Origin: Sphingomonas leidyi
GTDB taxonomy: Bacteria > Pseudomonadota > Alphaproteobacteria > Sphingomonadales > Sphingomonadaceae
Assembly: GCF_011761945.1 (NCBI RefSeq)
Contig: NZ_JAASQV010000002.1
Location: forward strand, 434,001 to 498,000
Reading direction: 5' to 3'
DNA: 64,000 nt
Shown here piece by piece: positions 31,203-48,284 of this stretch. The position numbers and the translations under genes are program-made. A model generated the notes under the pieces. That model saw only the letters and a program-made list of their open reading frames with translations, made no database searches and was not told where the DNA came from. Positions within the stretch are counted from its first letter, which is position 1; each line of letters starts with the position of its first letter.

Positions 31203-32441
31203 ATGACGATGACCATTTATTGCCAGGAATATACCGATGCGCTGCATCGGCTGCGCAGCCAGTACAACAATAACTATCCCATCATGGCGACCATTGCTCG
31301 CTTCGTCGTGGAGGAGATGCGTGCGATGCTCGCCGGCTATCATCGCCCATTGATGTTCGAGAGCCGGGTCAAGGAGCTTGACAGCCTGCGCGGCAAGTTC
31401 ACTTCGATCTACGACAAGCGGTTTGCGGCGCTGAAGGAGAAGCGCGGCAACCAGATGGAGGCCGACCTCGCGGCGGAGCGCCTGCACCGGCTGTTGGAAC
31501 ATCCCTTCCATCACATTCCCGACGCGATCGGTTGCCGGCTGATCTCGAGCTACAGCGCCGAAATTCACCTTGCCGGGGCAATCACCGAACGCCTGCGCAT
31601 GGCGTTCCGATCGGCGACGAGCGACTTGCGGGGCGCGGACGGCCAGGAAGTCAACTATGCCGGCCCCTCCGGCGGATGGACCGGGGTGCATCTGCGCGGA
31701 CGGCTGACTTCGGATCAGGCGCAGCGGCTGGCAAACGCGTATCACGAACTCGAACTCCGGGTCGAAGACCTGATGCGGTTCCCGTTCGAGATCCAGCTCC
31801 GCACCGTGACGGTGCATGCCTGGACAGTGATCAGTCACGAGCGGCTGTATCAAGTGGAAGGCCGCGAGGGCGCTACGGAGGAAATGGGCCGCCTGATCGG
31901 CGAGATCCTGCAAATCCAGAATGATTTCGATCGGCTGGCCGGGCATGCCGACCTGTGGCTCGACGACCTGATGGACAGGCTCTCCATCGACAACAGCGAG
32001 GGAGCGCCCCTTGCCCAGCACGAGATCGATCGCCTCTTCGGGATGCGATGCACGGACCAGGAGGCCCTGTCCGCCTATGCCATGTACCGATTCTTCGATC
32101 GAAACGCCTATGGCCCGACAAATGCCGTCAGTCCGCTGTGGATCCGGCACATCGTGCGCTGCCTCAGGATGAGCGACCATGCACTGATCGGCGACGTCGA
32201 TCGCGCGCTATGTAGTTCGGACGCGATCGGCAAGGTTCGCGCCTATCGCAAGGAATGCGATGCCCTGGGCAAGACCAACATGTTCAAGGACGCGACCGAC
32301 TGGCTCTCCAAATGCCTGATCTTTTCCAATCGGACATTCCAGGAGCATTACCCGTTCGGCAGTGAAACGCGGAAGAAGCTCGGCGAATTGGGCATCCGGC
32401 TTCCCGACGGCATCTCGCTCGACGCGCTGAAGCGGCTCTGA
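31203..32441 (+). CDS. RelA/SpoT-fold nucleotidyltransferase-like protein
   Basis: A 412-residue protein whose first 215 residues resemble the (p)ppGpp synthetase domain. ESRVKELDSLRGKF (residues 53-66) matches RxKxxxSxxxK. IPDAIGCRLI carries the essential D-x-x-G-x-R (Asp107, Arg112). FEIQLRT (Glu196, Arg200) matches EIQxRT. Differences from true synthetases are GGWTGVH where NGYRSxH is expected (Trp159 for Tyr) and SH for EH near residue 211. The remaining 200 residues are helical and unrecognised. The first lines of the gene are lower in GC (30/60 and 33/60 bases counted) than its surroundings. ATG at 31203 or 31209. No antitoxin-like partner lies beside it. Confidence 0.75.
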   Translation: MTMTIYCQEYTDALHRLRSQYNNNYPIMATIARFVVEEMRAMLAGYHRPLMFESRVKELDSLRGKFTSIYDKRFAALKEKRGNQMEADLAAERLHRLLEHPFHHIPDAIGCRLISSYSAEIHLAGAITERLRMAFRSATSDLRGADGQEVNYAGPSGGWTGVHLRGRLTSDQAQRLANAYHELELRVEDLMRFPFEIQLRTVTVHAWTVISHERLYQVEGREGATEEMGRLIGEILQIQNDFDRLAGHADLWLDDLMDRLSIDNSEGAPLAQHEIDRLFGMRCTDQEALSAYAMYRFFDRNAYGPTNAVSPLWIRHIVRCLRMSDHALIGDVDRALCSSDAIGKVRAYRKECDALGKTNMFKDATDWLSKCLIFSNRTFQEHYPFGSETRKKLGELGIRLPDGISLDALKRL

Positions 32442-32496
32442 TCCGGGCGGCCGGCGGCGGCGCCGCGCCGGAAGGACTCCGGCGCGGCCAATGCCC

Positions 32497-33561
32497 TCAC
32501 GCCCCCTTCAGCGAAGCCATGTCGATGACGAAGCGATACTTCACGTCGCTCTTCGTCATGCGCGCATAGGCCGTCTCGATATCCTGCATCCGGATCCTCT
32601 CGATATCGGCGGTGATGCCGCGCTCGGCGCAGAAATCGAGCATCTCCTGCGTCTCGACCATGCCGCCGATCGGCGAGCCGGCGATCGCGCGGCGATTGAG
32701 CAGCAGGTTGAAGATGTCGGGGGAGGGATGCGGGTGCTCGGGCGCGCCGACCAGCGTCATCGTGCCGTCGCGGCGGAGCAGCACCAGGAACGCGTTGAGG
32801 TCGTGCGCCACGGCGACGGTGTTCAGGATGAAGTCGAAGCTGTTGGCGTGCGCCGCCATCGCCTCGGGATCGCGCGAGACCACGACTTCATGCGCGCCCA
32901 GCTTCTTCGCATCCTCGATCTTGTCGGGCGAAGTGGTGAAGGCGACGACGTGCGCGCCCATCGCCGCGGCGAGCTTGATGCCCATATGGCCGAGGCCGCC
33001 GATGCCGACCACGCCGACCTTCTTGCCCGGCCCCGCATTCCAGTGGCGGAGCGGCGAATAGGTGGTGATGCCGGCGCACAGCAGCGGCGCGACTGCGGCC
33101 AGGTCCTTCTCGTCGTGGCGGATGCGCGCGACGAAGACGTCCTTGACGACGATATGGTCCGAATAGCCGCCGAACGTGTGGCCGCCCAGCACCTTGTCCT
33201 CGCCATTATAGGTGCCGACAAAGCCGGTGGTCTCGCAGAACTGCTCCTCGCCGGCATGGCAGGACGGGCAATGGCCGCAACTGTCGACCATGCAGCCCAC
33301 GCCGACGAGATCGCCGACCGCGAAGCGAGTGACGTCGCCGCCGACCGCGGTCACCCGGCCGACGATCTCATGGCCGGGGACGGAGGGATAGAGCGTGCCG
33401 CCCCATTCGCCGCGCACGGTGTGGAGGTCCGAATGGCAGACGCCGCAATAGAGGATGTCGATCGAGACGTCGTCGGGCAGCAGGTCGCGGCGCGCGAAGC
33501 TGAAGGGCGCGAGCGGCGCGGTCGCCGACTGGGCGGCATAGGCCTTGGCTGGGCTGGGCAT
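32497..33561 (-). CDS. Zinc-dependent alcohol dehydrogenase (NADP type, YahK/CAD-like)
   Basis: A 354-residue medium-chain dehydrogenase. Catalytic zinc ligands are in CGVCHSDLH, GHEIVGR and the later LLCAGITTY. The structural zinc motif is CGHCPSCHAGEEQFC. The Rossmann motif is GIGGLGHMG. This is the family of cinnamyl alcohol/aldehyde reductases. ATG lies at the start of the domain; a 37-base gap separates it from the tautomerase, and it is the last gene of an AKR-cupin-tautomerase-ADH set. The physiological aldehyde is not identifiable. Confidence 0.9.
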   Translation of the reverse strand: MPSPAKAYAAQSATAPLAPFSFARRDLLPDDVSIDILYCGVCHSDLHTVRGEWGGTLYPSVPGHEIVGRVTAVGGDVTRFAVGDLVGVGCMVDSCGHCPSCHAGEEQFCETTGFVGTYNGEDKVLGGHTFGGYSDHIVVKDVFVARIRHDEKDLAAVAPLLCAGITTYSPLRHWNAGPGKKVGVVGIGGLGHMGIKLAAAMGAHVVAFTTSPDKIEDAKKLGAHEVVVSRDPEAMAAHANSFDFILNTVAVAHDLNAFLVLLRRDGTMTLVGAPEHPHPSPDIFNLLLNRRAIAGSPIGGMVETQEMLDFCAERGITADIERIRMQDIETAYARMTKSDVKYRFVIDMASLKGA

Positions 33562-33598
33562 GATGGTCCTTGCTTGGTCTTGGGGGAAGGAAATGGGG

Positions 33599-33822
33599 TC
33601 AGAGCGTGTAGCCCGGCGGCCTGAACAGCAGCGCGGGCCGGACGGCGATCTCGCGCCGATAGAATTGCGGCCATTCGTCCATCGGCACGTCCTCGATCGC
33701 GACGGAGATGCTCTCCGCCGGCGATCCGATCGCAGCCGTCACGGCATCGGCCAGCGCATCGGCCAGGCGCCGCTTCTCCGTATCGGAGCGCCCGGCGGCG
33801 AGGTGGAGCATGACGTGCGGCA

Positions 33823-33823
<1 letters not shown>
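33599..33823 (-). CDS. Tautomerase-family small protein
   Basis: A 74-residue protein with the catalytic Pro1 after Met removal (MPHVMLHLAAGRSDTEKRRL) and the typical beta-alpha-beta pattern, including SVAIEDVPMDEW. 4-Oxalocrotonate tautomerase-like enzymes use the N-terminal proline to shift double bonds. Its ATG overlaps the cupin stop (TGATG). A second Pro1 tautomerase sits in the nusA-infB operon 13 kb away, but the two share only the family pattern. Substrate unknown. Confidence 0.85.
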
Positions 33824-36304
<2,481 letters not shown>

Positions 36305-36346
36305 CCCGGGGCCAGTGGATTTTCGGTGCAGTGGCATTGAAATGAA

Positions 36347-36374
36347 ACAGGGGCCCGGTTTCCCGAGCCCCTGT
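36347..36374 (-). terminator. Terminator downstream of pnp
   Basis: On the minus strand ACAGGGGC (36374-36367) pairs with GCCCCTGT (36354-36347), with three more inner pairs around one mismatch, forming a stable hairpin. A T-rich stretch (TTTCATTTC) follows in the pnp direction. It lies 25 bases after the pnp stop. The hairpin can also form for lysR transcripts on the plus strand, where the following bases are less T-rich. Confidence 0.7.
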
Positions 36375-36398
36375 CCCATTAGCCAGCCTGGCGGACGA

Positions 36399-38753
<2,355 letters not shown>

Positions 38754-38820
38754 TGGATTTCCTTCACTCCCGCTACCCGATGCAGCGGGGGCCTATGAGG
38801 TGAGCCATACGTGGCTCCAG

Positions 38821-38875
38821 GATCGGCCGGATTGCCGATCCCCGTCGTGCCTCCGATGCGGAGGCGGTTCGGCAC
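38821..38875 (-). promoter_or_regulatory. Paired hairpins in the pnp leader
   Basis: Two stem-loops lie in the 141-base gap between pnp and the rpsO terminator: GATCGG/CCGATC (38821-38840, 8-base loop) and a nested one with GTGC/GCAC outside CCTCC/GGAGG (38847-38875). In E. coli a similar stem-loop in the pnp leader is cut by RNase III and allows PNPase autoregulation. That role here is inference. Confidence 0.5.
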
Positions 38876-38895
38876 GGTAGCGTGCCCGAATGACA

Positions 38896-38921
38896 AAAAG
38901 GCGACCCGGGGGCCGCCTTTT
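38896..38921 (-). terminator. Rho-independent terminator after rpsO
   Basis: On the minus strand AAAAGGCG pairs with CGCCTTTT (8 bp, plus inner pairs around one mismatch), and the run continues with a fifth T, giving a T-tract of five after the stem. It lies just after the rpsO stop. Read-through would lead into the pnp leader. Confidence 0.8.
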
Positions 38922-38924
38922 CGG

Positions 38925-39194
38925 TTACTTGCGAAGCCCGAGCTTCGCGATGAGGTCGGTGTAGCGGCTCTCGTCCTTCTTCTTCAGATAGTCGAGCAGG
39001 CTACGGCGCTTGTTGACCAGCATGAGCAGGCCGCGGCGCGAGTGGTTGTCCTTGGCGTGCGTCTTGAAGTGCTCGGTCAGGTTCGAGATGCGCTCCGAGA
39101 GGATCGCGATCTGCACTTCGGGGCTGCCGGTGTCGGTGCCGCCGCGGGCGTGTTCCTTGATGAGCGCTTCCTTGCGCTCGGCAGTGATCGACAT
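38925..39194 (-). CDS. rpsO: 30S ribosomal protein S15
   Basis: An 89-residue S15, standard in length. Signature blocks are [31 protein letters not shown] and [16 protein letters not shown]. It binds 16S rRNA in the central domain and bridges to the 50S subunit. It lies between truB and pnp, the common order truB-rpsO-pnp. GGAAACACC precedes the ATG. Confidence 0.98.
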   Translation of the reverse strand: MSITAERKEALIKEHARGGTDTGSPEVQIAILSERISNLTEHFKTHAKDNHSRRGLLMLVNKRRSLLDYLKKKDESRYTDLIAKLGLRK

Positions 39195-39214
39195 GGTGTT
39201 TCCTTCGACATCGC

Positions 39215-40207
39215 TTACAGATTGAAACCGCGGACCACCCGGACCTGGCCGGATAGAGCCTCCACCAGCGCGATCGGAATATCCTCCAGACACGCGAAAT
39301 ATTGGCCGTCTTCCTTGGCGATCCCGATCAGAACCTGCCCCTGTCGGAGCAGCCCTGCCTGATCGGGGGTGAGGGATAGAGCCGGGATGTCGTCCAGCCC
39401 CGCCCTCAGCGGCAGGAGGATTTGTTCAAGGGTGCGGCCCTTAGCGGCTTCGTCCAGTTTGTCCAGCGAAATCGCTTGTTCCAGGGTGAAGGGCCCGGCC
39501 TTCACCCGGCGCAGCATCGTGACATGGCCGACGGTGCCGAGCGCATGCGCGATGTCGCGGGCGAGGCTGCGGATATAGGTGCCCTTCGAAACATGGGCGC
39601 GCAGGGTGATTTGATCCTCCCCGGAACGAGGAGGGGAACCAGCCGCAGGCTGGTGGAGGGGGAGCTCCACGAACGGAGTCCTTGATGGAACGCCCCCTCC
39701 CCCACCGGCTTCGCCGGCGGTCTCCCTCCCCGTTCCGGGGAGGATCTGAAGGGCATGGATCGTCACGTCCCGGCTCGCCAGCTTCACTTCCTCCCCCGCC
39801 CGGGCGAGATCATAGGCACGCTCGCCATCGACCTTGAGCGCCGAATAGGCGGGCGGCACCTGCTCGATCGGGCCGGTGAAGCGCGCCAGCACCGCTTCGA
39901 CCTGCTCGCGCGTGGGGCGCACCTCCGACGTGGCGACCGGCTTGCCTTCGCGATCGAGCGTGTCGGTCTCGACGCCGAAGGTGACTTCGAAGTCGTACAC
40001 CTTGTCGCTGTCGAGCATCCGCCCCGCCAGCTTGGTCGCCTCGCCCAGCGCGATCGGCAGCACGCCGGTCGCCAGCGGGTCGAGGGTGCCGCCATGGCCG
40101 ACCTTGAACTTGCCGTACTTGCCGTCGCGCAGCGCGCGCTTGACCGCGCTCACGCCCTGGGTCGAGCCGAGGCCAAGCGGTTTGTCGAGGATGATCCAGC
40201 CATGCAT
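39215..40207 (-). CDS. truB: tRNA pseudouridine-55 synthase, with an in-frame palindromic insertion
   Basis: A 330-residue TruB. The catalytic aspartate is in [13 protein letters not shown] (Asp43), and the core runs through [20 protein letters not shown] and [16 protein letters not shown]. It makes pseudouridine 55 in the tRNA T-loop. Residues 157-199, between HALQIL and ITLRAHV, are a Gly/Pro/Ser-rich 43-residue segment absent from the normal family, and they are encoded by the inverted-repeat element at 39613-39746. The reading frame is kept. Insertion is at a surface loop between strands, so activity may survive. Confidence 0.93.
   Translation of the reverse strand: MHGWIILDKPLGLGSTQGVSAVKRALRDGKYGKFKVGHGGTLDPLATGVLPIALGEATKLAGRMLDSDKVYDFEVTFGVETDTLDREGKPVATSEVRPTREQVEAVLARFTGPIEQVPPAYSALKVDGERAYDLARAGEEVKLASRDVTIHALQILPGTGRETAGEAGGGGGVPSRTPFVELPLHQPAAGSPPRSGEDQITLRAHVSKGTYIRSLARDIAHALGTVGHVTMLRRVKAGPFTLEQAISLDKLDEAAKGRTLEQILLPLRAGLDDIPALSLTPDQAGLLRQGQVLIGIAKEDGQYFACLEDIPIALVEALSGQVRVVRGFNL
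39613..39746. repeat. 134-bp palindromic element inside truB
   Basis: The ends are inverted copies: GATCCTCCCCGGAACG at the left and its complement CGTTCCGGGGAGGATC at the right, with the arms continuing to about 28 bases with mismatches. Two inner hairpins lie between: CCAGCC/GGCTGG (39639-39653) and CCGGC/GCCGG around 39705. There are no transposase genes or clear target duplication. It resembles the palindromic elements of some alphaproteobacteria that insert into genes in frame. Confidence 0.82.
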
Positions 40208-40245
40208 CGGCGGCCCCTAGCCGAGGCCGGCCGCCGGAGCCAGCG

Positions 40246-40641
40246 TCAGGCGCCCTTGGCCTTCTTCACCTTCGCGGGCGGCGGGCCGCTATGGACGATG
40301 TCGGCGATCCTGCACCGCTCGCGCCCGGCGATGATCGTGTCGCCGCGATCGATCTGGAAGCCGCCGGCAAAGGTCTTGAAGCCCACGCCGATCGCCCAGG
40401 GCAGCTCGTTGCAGCGGCCGAAGAAGGTCACGTAATACCAGTTGCGCCGGACATCCTGGATATAGAGGCCGTCGCCATCATCGGTGGAGTCGAACGTGCG
40501 GATGTCGTTGCGGGTCATGAACGGGATCGTCGCCGGCTCGCCCGACTTCGGCCCCGGCGTGGGGCCGGCCTGCTGCGCCGCTGCAGCCGAGGTGACGAAC
40601 AGCGCCGGCAGCGCCAGCGCGAGGACAGTCTTGCGGAACAT
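40246..40641 (-). CDS. DUF6491-like exported protein
   Basis: A 131-residue protein with a signal peptide (MFRKTVLALALPALFVTSAAAAQ). The mature domain has NDIRTFDSTDDGDGLYIQD, YYVTFFGRCNELPWAIG and a final ERCRIADI, with two cysteines, the pattern I associate with DUF6491, a family of small secreted proteins of unknown role common in sphingomonads and caulobacters. AGGAG seven bases upstream fixes the ATG. It sits between tdk and truB on the same strand, but spacing to both suggests its own expression. Confidence 0.72.
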   Translation of the reverse strand: MFRKTVLALALPALFVTSAAAAQQAGPTPGPKSGEPATIPFMTRNDIRTFDSTDDGDGLYIQDVRRNWYYVTFFGRCNELPWAIGVGFKTFAGGFQIDRGDTIIAGRERCRIADIVHSGPPPAKVKKAKGA

Positions 40642-40697
40642 GGCGCGTCTCCTTTCGAAGGCCATGTGAAACACTCCTGCCCCCGCCACTAGCACAG

Positions 40698-41273
40698 TCA
40701 GGCTGTACGCTGCATGAAGTGGCGGCGGCACAGCGCGACATAGCGCTCGTTGCCGCCTACTTCGCGCTGCTCGCCCTGTCGCACGGCATTGCCTGCGCCA
40801 TCGACGCGCAGATTCATCGTCGCCTTGCGCCCGCATTCGCACACCGACTTGATCTCGACGAGCGAGTCCGCGAGCGCGAGCAGCTCGGCCGAGCCGGGGA
40901 AGAGCCGGCCCTGGAAATCGGTGCGCAAGCCGTAGCAGAGCACCGGGATGCCCACTTCGTCGGCGAGATGGGCGAGCTGGCGGACCTGGGCGGGCGAGAG
41001 GAACTGCGCCTCGTCGACCAGGATGCAGGCGAGCGGCGATTCGTAATGCGCGTCCTCGGCGATGCGGCGCAGGTCGGTCGCTTCCTCGAACGGCGTGGCG
41101 ACGGCGCGGATGCCGAGCCGCGAATCGATCACGCCCTTGCCGCCGCGATCATGGATGCCGGCCGTGAACAGCAAGGTGCGCATGCCGCGCTCGCGATAGT
41201 TGAAATCGGCCTGGAGCAGCGTGGTCGATTTCCCCGCATTCATCGAGGCATAGTAGAAATAGAGCTTGGCCAT
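40698..41273 (-). CDS. tdk: Thymidine kinase
   Basis: A 191-residue type II thymidine kinase. The P-loop is ASMNAGKST, the Walker B-like block ILVDEAQFL holds the catalytic Glu, and the zinc-binding lasso is VCECGRKA with a later CRRHF. It phosphorylates thymidine for salvage. ATG at the start of the MAKLYFYY motif is normal for the family. It is a monocistronic-looking gene in a minus-strand run. Confidence 0.95.
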   Translation of the reverse strand: MAKLYFYYASMNAGKSTTLLQADFNYRERGMRTLLFTAGIHDRGGKGVIDSRLGIRAVATPFEEATDLRRIAEDAHYESPLACILVDEAQFLSPAQVRQLAHLADEVGIPVLCYGLRTDFQGRLFPGSAELLALADSLVEIKSVCECGRKATMNLRVDGAGNAVRQGEQREVGGNERYVALCRRHFMQRTA

Positions 41274-41290
41274 CCGGCTTCTTCGGAGCC

Positions 41291-41974
41291 TCAGGGCCGC
41301 GAGTAAAGCCCCCCGCGCGGCTCGCGAAGCCCGCGCGCGTCGCGGTTCGGCTGGATCGACCGCGCTTCCACCCGCCCGGTCCGGGCATCGCCGATCATCC
41401 AGAGCGGCTGCCAGCTGCCCGGCCTGCTGGTATAGTCGGAGCTACAGGCATCGGGACGGCTGATCGTCACCAGCACGATGCTGTGGCCGCCGCGCGCCCA
41501 GCGCAAGCCATTGGGCAGGATCATGTCGCGCCTCAGGCAGGGATAGCGCAACGACGCGATCTTCGCCGCCGCGCGCCCCAGCGCCGGGCGCTCGATCACC
41601 TTGCCGCCCGCGATCTCGAAGACCCGCAGCACGTCCATGAACGAGCCGACATGGTGGTTGACGAAGAACCAGCGCGAATTGGGCGCCCAATGGACGCTGA
41701 ACGGCATGTCGTCACTGATGCTGGAGAGCCGGGCGACCACGCGCCCCCGGGCATCCTGCACCTCGATCGGCGGCTGCTTGTCCCGATAGGCGCGCTGGAC
41801 CACCGCGAAATGCCCGTCGGGCGACCTCGCCCGCCCGGCACAGGTTGCGACAAACTGGTATCCGCTCGGGCCGCCGCCGCCCAGCTTGCAGTCGGTCTGG
41901 AGCGCGCCGACCTGCGCGCGGGCGGGCACCGTCCAGGCCGAGCAGAAGAGGAAGAAGAGCAGCAGCGCGCGCAT
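41291..41974 (-). CDS. Exported protein of unknown function
   Basis: A 227-residue protein with a signal peptide (MRALLLFFLFCSAWTVPARA). The mature part has several cysteines (QTDCKLGG, ATCAGR, YPCLRR, DACSSDY), probably in disulfides, and repeated WAPNSRWFFV and PFSVH-type motifs that suggest beta-propeller-like repeats (DARGRVVARLSS, EIAGGKVIERP, DARTGRVEARS). I do not recognise the family. A longer start five codons upstream is possible. It lies between rbfA and tdk. Confidence 0.65.
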   Translation of the reverse strand: MRALLLFFLFCSAWTVPARAQVGALQTDCKLGGGGPSGYQFVATCAGRARSPDGHFAVVQRAYRDKQPPIEVQDARGRVVARLSSISDDMPFSVHWAPNSRWFFVNHHVGSFMDVLRVFEIAGGKVIERPALGRAAAKIASLRYPCLRRDMILPNGLRWARGGHSIVLVTISRPDACSSDYTSRPGSWQPLWMIGDARTGRVEARSIQPNRDARGLREPRGGLYSRP

Positions 41975-42040
41975 CGCACGATACTGCACCGCGCGCGGGC
42001 GGAATCAATCCCTGCCGGGATGCGGCGCCGTGCGCCCGGC

Positions 42041-42445
42041 TCAGCCCTTGGCGGGGTCGTCGCCCAGGTCGCGCGCCACTTCGGGCGAGCGGAGCAGCTG
42101 GTCGATATGGCTGCCCTCGTCGAAGCTCTCGTCCGCCAGGAACTTGAGCCTGGCCGCGTATTTCATCTTCACCCGGTGCGCGACTTCGCGCTGGAGATAG
42201 GCGGTGTTGGTGCGGAGCGCCTTGATCACCACTTCCTCGTCCTTGCCGAGCAGCGGCTTCACGAACACCGTGGCATGGCGCAGATCGGGGGACATGCGGA
42301 CTTCGGTGATCGAAACCATGTGGCTGGCCAGCGTGTCGTCATGCACGTCGCCGCGCTGCAGGATCTCGCTCAGCACGTGGCGCACCTGCTCGCCGACGCG
42401 CAGCAGGCGGACGGAACGTTCCTCGGTGGTGGTCTGCGTCTTCAT
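42041..42445 (-). CDS. rbfA: Ribosome-binding factor A
   Basis: A 134-residue RbfA, a KH-fold 30S maturation factor. The family pattern is [43 protein letters not shown] and the C-terminal [21 protein letters not shown]. It acts on the 16S 5' helix during 30S assembly. Its ATG overlaps the stop of the thioesterase (ATGA), which sits between infB and rbfA; the order infB-rbfA is the usual one. Confidence 0.97.
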   Translation of the reverse strand: MKTQTTTEERSVRLLRVGEQVRHVLSEILQRGDVHDDTLASHMVSITEVRMSPDLRHATVFVKPLLGKDEEVVIKALRTNTAYLQREVAHRVKMKYAARLKFLADESFDEGSHIDQLLRSPEVARDLGDDPAKG

Positions 42446-42867
42446 TTCTCACCCCGGCGCGCCATCGCGCCTTCCATCGCACGGCCCGTGAAGGTGCCGC
42501 GGGCGACCATGTTGCCGCCTTCGTCGAACAACTCGGCCTCGGTGACCGCGATCGTCTTGCCCAGGCTCACCACCCTGCCCCTGCCGGTGAAGCGCCCGGG
42601 CCGCGCGGGCTTCAGGCACACCACATGGAAATCGATCGTCGGCGCATAGACCCGCCCGTCGCTCGCCGCGAACAGGCAGGGGCCCTGCGTGTCGTCGAGC
42701 ATCGCCGCCAGGAATCCGCCCTGCACCGTTCCCGCCGGATTGAGGAACCGGTCGTCGATCGTGAAGCCGATCTCGATCGTCCTGGCTTCCGCGTCGAAGG
42801 CCCGCATCTCCCAGCCAAGCAGCCGGGCCGAGGAAGGCGACGGGAAATCGTCGAAGATCGAAGCCAT
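42442..42867 (-). CDS. PaaI-type hotdog thioesterase
   Basis: A 141-residue hotdog-fold thioesterase. [22 protein letters not shown] is the family helix with the catalytic Asp (Asp59 region). [16 protein letters not shown] and [21 protein letters not shown] follow. It hydrolyses small acyl-CoA thioesters. It is inserted between infB and rbfA and translationally coupled to rbfA. The palindromic element just upstream supplies its ribosome-binding site (GGGAGAT directly before ATG). Confidence 0.85.
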   Translation of the reverse strand: MASIFDDFPSPSSARLLGWEMRAFDAEARTIEIGFTIDDRFLNPAGTVQGGFLAAMLDDTQGPCLFAASDGRVYAPTIDFHVVCLKPARPGRFTGRGRVVSLGKTIAVTEAELFDEGGNMVARGTFTGRAMEGAMARRGEK

Positions 42868-42868
42868 A

Positions 42869-42974
42869 TCTCCCTCTCCCCTTCAGCGGAGAGGGCGGGG
42901 AGAGGGGCAAGTGCGACGCACCCTCGACAACCCCCTCTCCCGGCCCTCTCCCCGCAAGCGGAGAGAGGGAGAGA
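42869..42974. repeat. Palindromic element between infB and the thioesterase
   Basis: A 106-base inverted-repeat element that fills almost exactly the gap between the infB stop and the thioesterase ATG. The left arm starts TCTCCCTCTCCCC and the right arm ends GAGAGAGGGAGA; inside are GGAGAGGGCGGGGAGAGG and CCTCTCCCGGCCCTCTCC, also complementary. It has the same base style (long C/T and G/A runs, GCGGAGA/CCGC) as the truB element, though they are not copies. Confidence 0.7.
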
Positions 42975-42975
42975 C

Positions 42976-45693
<2,718 letters not shown>

Positions 45694-45701
45694 GCGCCTG
45701 C

Positions 45702-46466
45702 CTAAAGTCCTTCAGTCTGTCGTTCGTCTTCGGACGCTTCCGACGGAAGCGCCGATGCGCCTTGCGAAGCGGTTTCGCAAGGGCGAGGGGTGGAATCGAA
45801 TCCGATAAAGCGCAGCCACCGATCGAGCGCTTCGCTCGTCCGCGCAGCCGCTTTGGCGTCGGTCAGGCCGGCATGTACCACATTTTCGCGGCCAAGCGCC
45901 AAGGACAATATGGTGCGCGGGATCGGCAATGTTAAGCCCTTGAGCCCGCTGCCTTCGCGATCGCTGCCCACGCGCCAGGCCTGGGCGAGCTTGCGCGCGC
46001 CGTCCTCGCCCGCGTCGCTCGCATGGAGCAGCAGGTGGAGCCGGCCGCCGCGCGCGGCTTCCTGGATGCGGTCGCCGCCGATCGCGACATGCCCGGCCTT
46101 GAACTCGAGGCCGAGGCGATCGAGCGCGTTGCGCTGCAGCTGCTCCTCGATCCGCGCGCCGATATCCTCGGGAATGCGGAGCTCGGCGCCCTTGAAGGCA
46201 CGGGCGAGCGCGCCCTTGAGCTTCTTGCCCGAAGCGTCGAGCTCGGCGCGGGTCACGCCGATCCAGGCGCCGCGGCCCGGCGCCTTGGCGCGGACATCGG
46301 GCAGCACTTCGCCATCCGGCGAGAGCGCGAGTCGGATCAGCCCGTCGCGCGGAGCCTCCTCGCGGCTCAGCACGCAGGTGCGCATGGGATCATGCCCCTC
46401 CCGCGCGGCGGAAGGGGGGGTCGCCTTGGGCTTTAGCCGTGCCGTGTCATTGTGAGGGTTCCGCAT
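45702..46466 (-). CDS. YlxR (DUF448) and L7Ae-like RNA-binding fusion protein
   Basis: A 254-residue protein joining two RNA-binding parts: an N-terminal YlxR domain (MRTCVLSREEAPRDGLIRLAL, GRGAWIGVTRAEL; the family usually has GRGAYL) and a C-terminal L7Ae-like domain (DRLGLEFKAGHVAIGGDRIQEA). It lies between nusA and infB, the conserved YlxR position. The role is uncertain; YlxR proteins may affect RNase P or nucleoid functions. Its first 20 bases overlap the tautomerase gene. A later ATG (MRTCVLS) could be the true start, since the first 27 residues are unlike the family. Confidence 0.88.
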   Translation of the reverse strand: MRNPHNDTARLKPKATPPSAAREGHDPMRTCVLSREEAPRDGLIRLALSPDGEVLPDVRAKAPGRGAWIGVTRAELDASGKKLKGALARAFKGAELRIPEDIGARIEEQLQRNALDRLGLEFKAGHVAIGGDRIQEAARGGRLHLLLHASDAGEDGARKLAQAWRVGSDREGSGLKGLTLPIPRTILSLALGRENVVHAGLTDAKAAARTSEALDRWLRFIGFDSTPRPCETASQGASALPSEASEDERQTEGL

Positions 46467-46673
46467 GCGCGTCTCCCTTCACCGGCGCGTCGCGGTCCGC
46501 GATCAGCTGACCGCCCGCGCCGTAATTCTCCAAGCTGAGCTCGGTGATGTTGACCTGCACGGCACCCGCCGACTTGCCCAGGCGCGCGACCATGGAGGCC
46601 GTTACATCGGCGACGATGCCGGCCTTTTGCGCGCGGGTGGCCGGGCCGGCCAGACGGATGTCGATGAATGGCA

Positions 46674-46674
<1 letters not shown>
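46447..46674 (-). CDS. 4-Oxalocrotonate tautomerase-like protein
   Basis: A 75-residue tautomerase. Met removal exposes Pro1 (MPFIDIRLAGPATRAQKAGI), and ADVTASMVARLGKSAGAVQV and TELSLENYGAGGQLI complete the fold. It sits inside the rimP-nusA-ylxR-infB operon, overlapping nusA by one base at its start (TGATG) and the ylxR gene by 20 bases at its end. A metabolic enzyme of this class in a translation operon is unexpected. Its substrate is unknown. Confidence 0.85.

Positions 46675-48283
<1,609 letters not shown>

Positions 48284-48284
<1 letters not shown>

Noticed and set aside
30803..32441. Genomic island at ssrA
   Set aside because: No integrase, no transposase and no partial ssrA copy at the far end. 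The RelA/SpoT-like gene is followed by ordinary genes. Old acquisition cannot be excluded.
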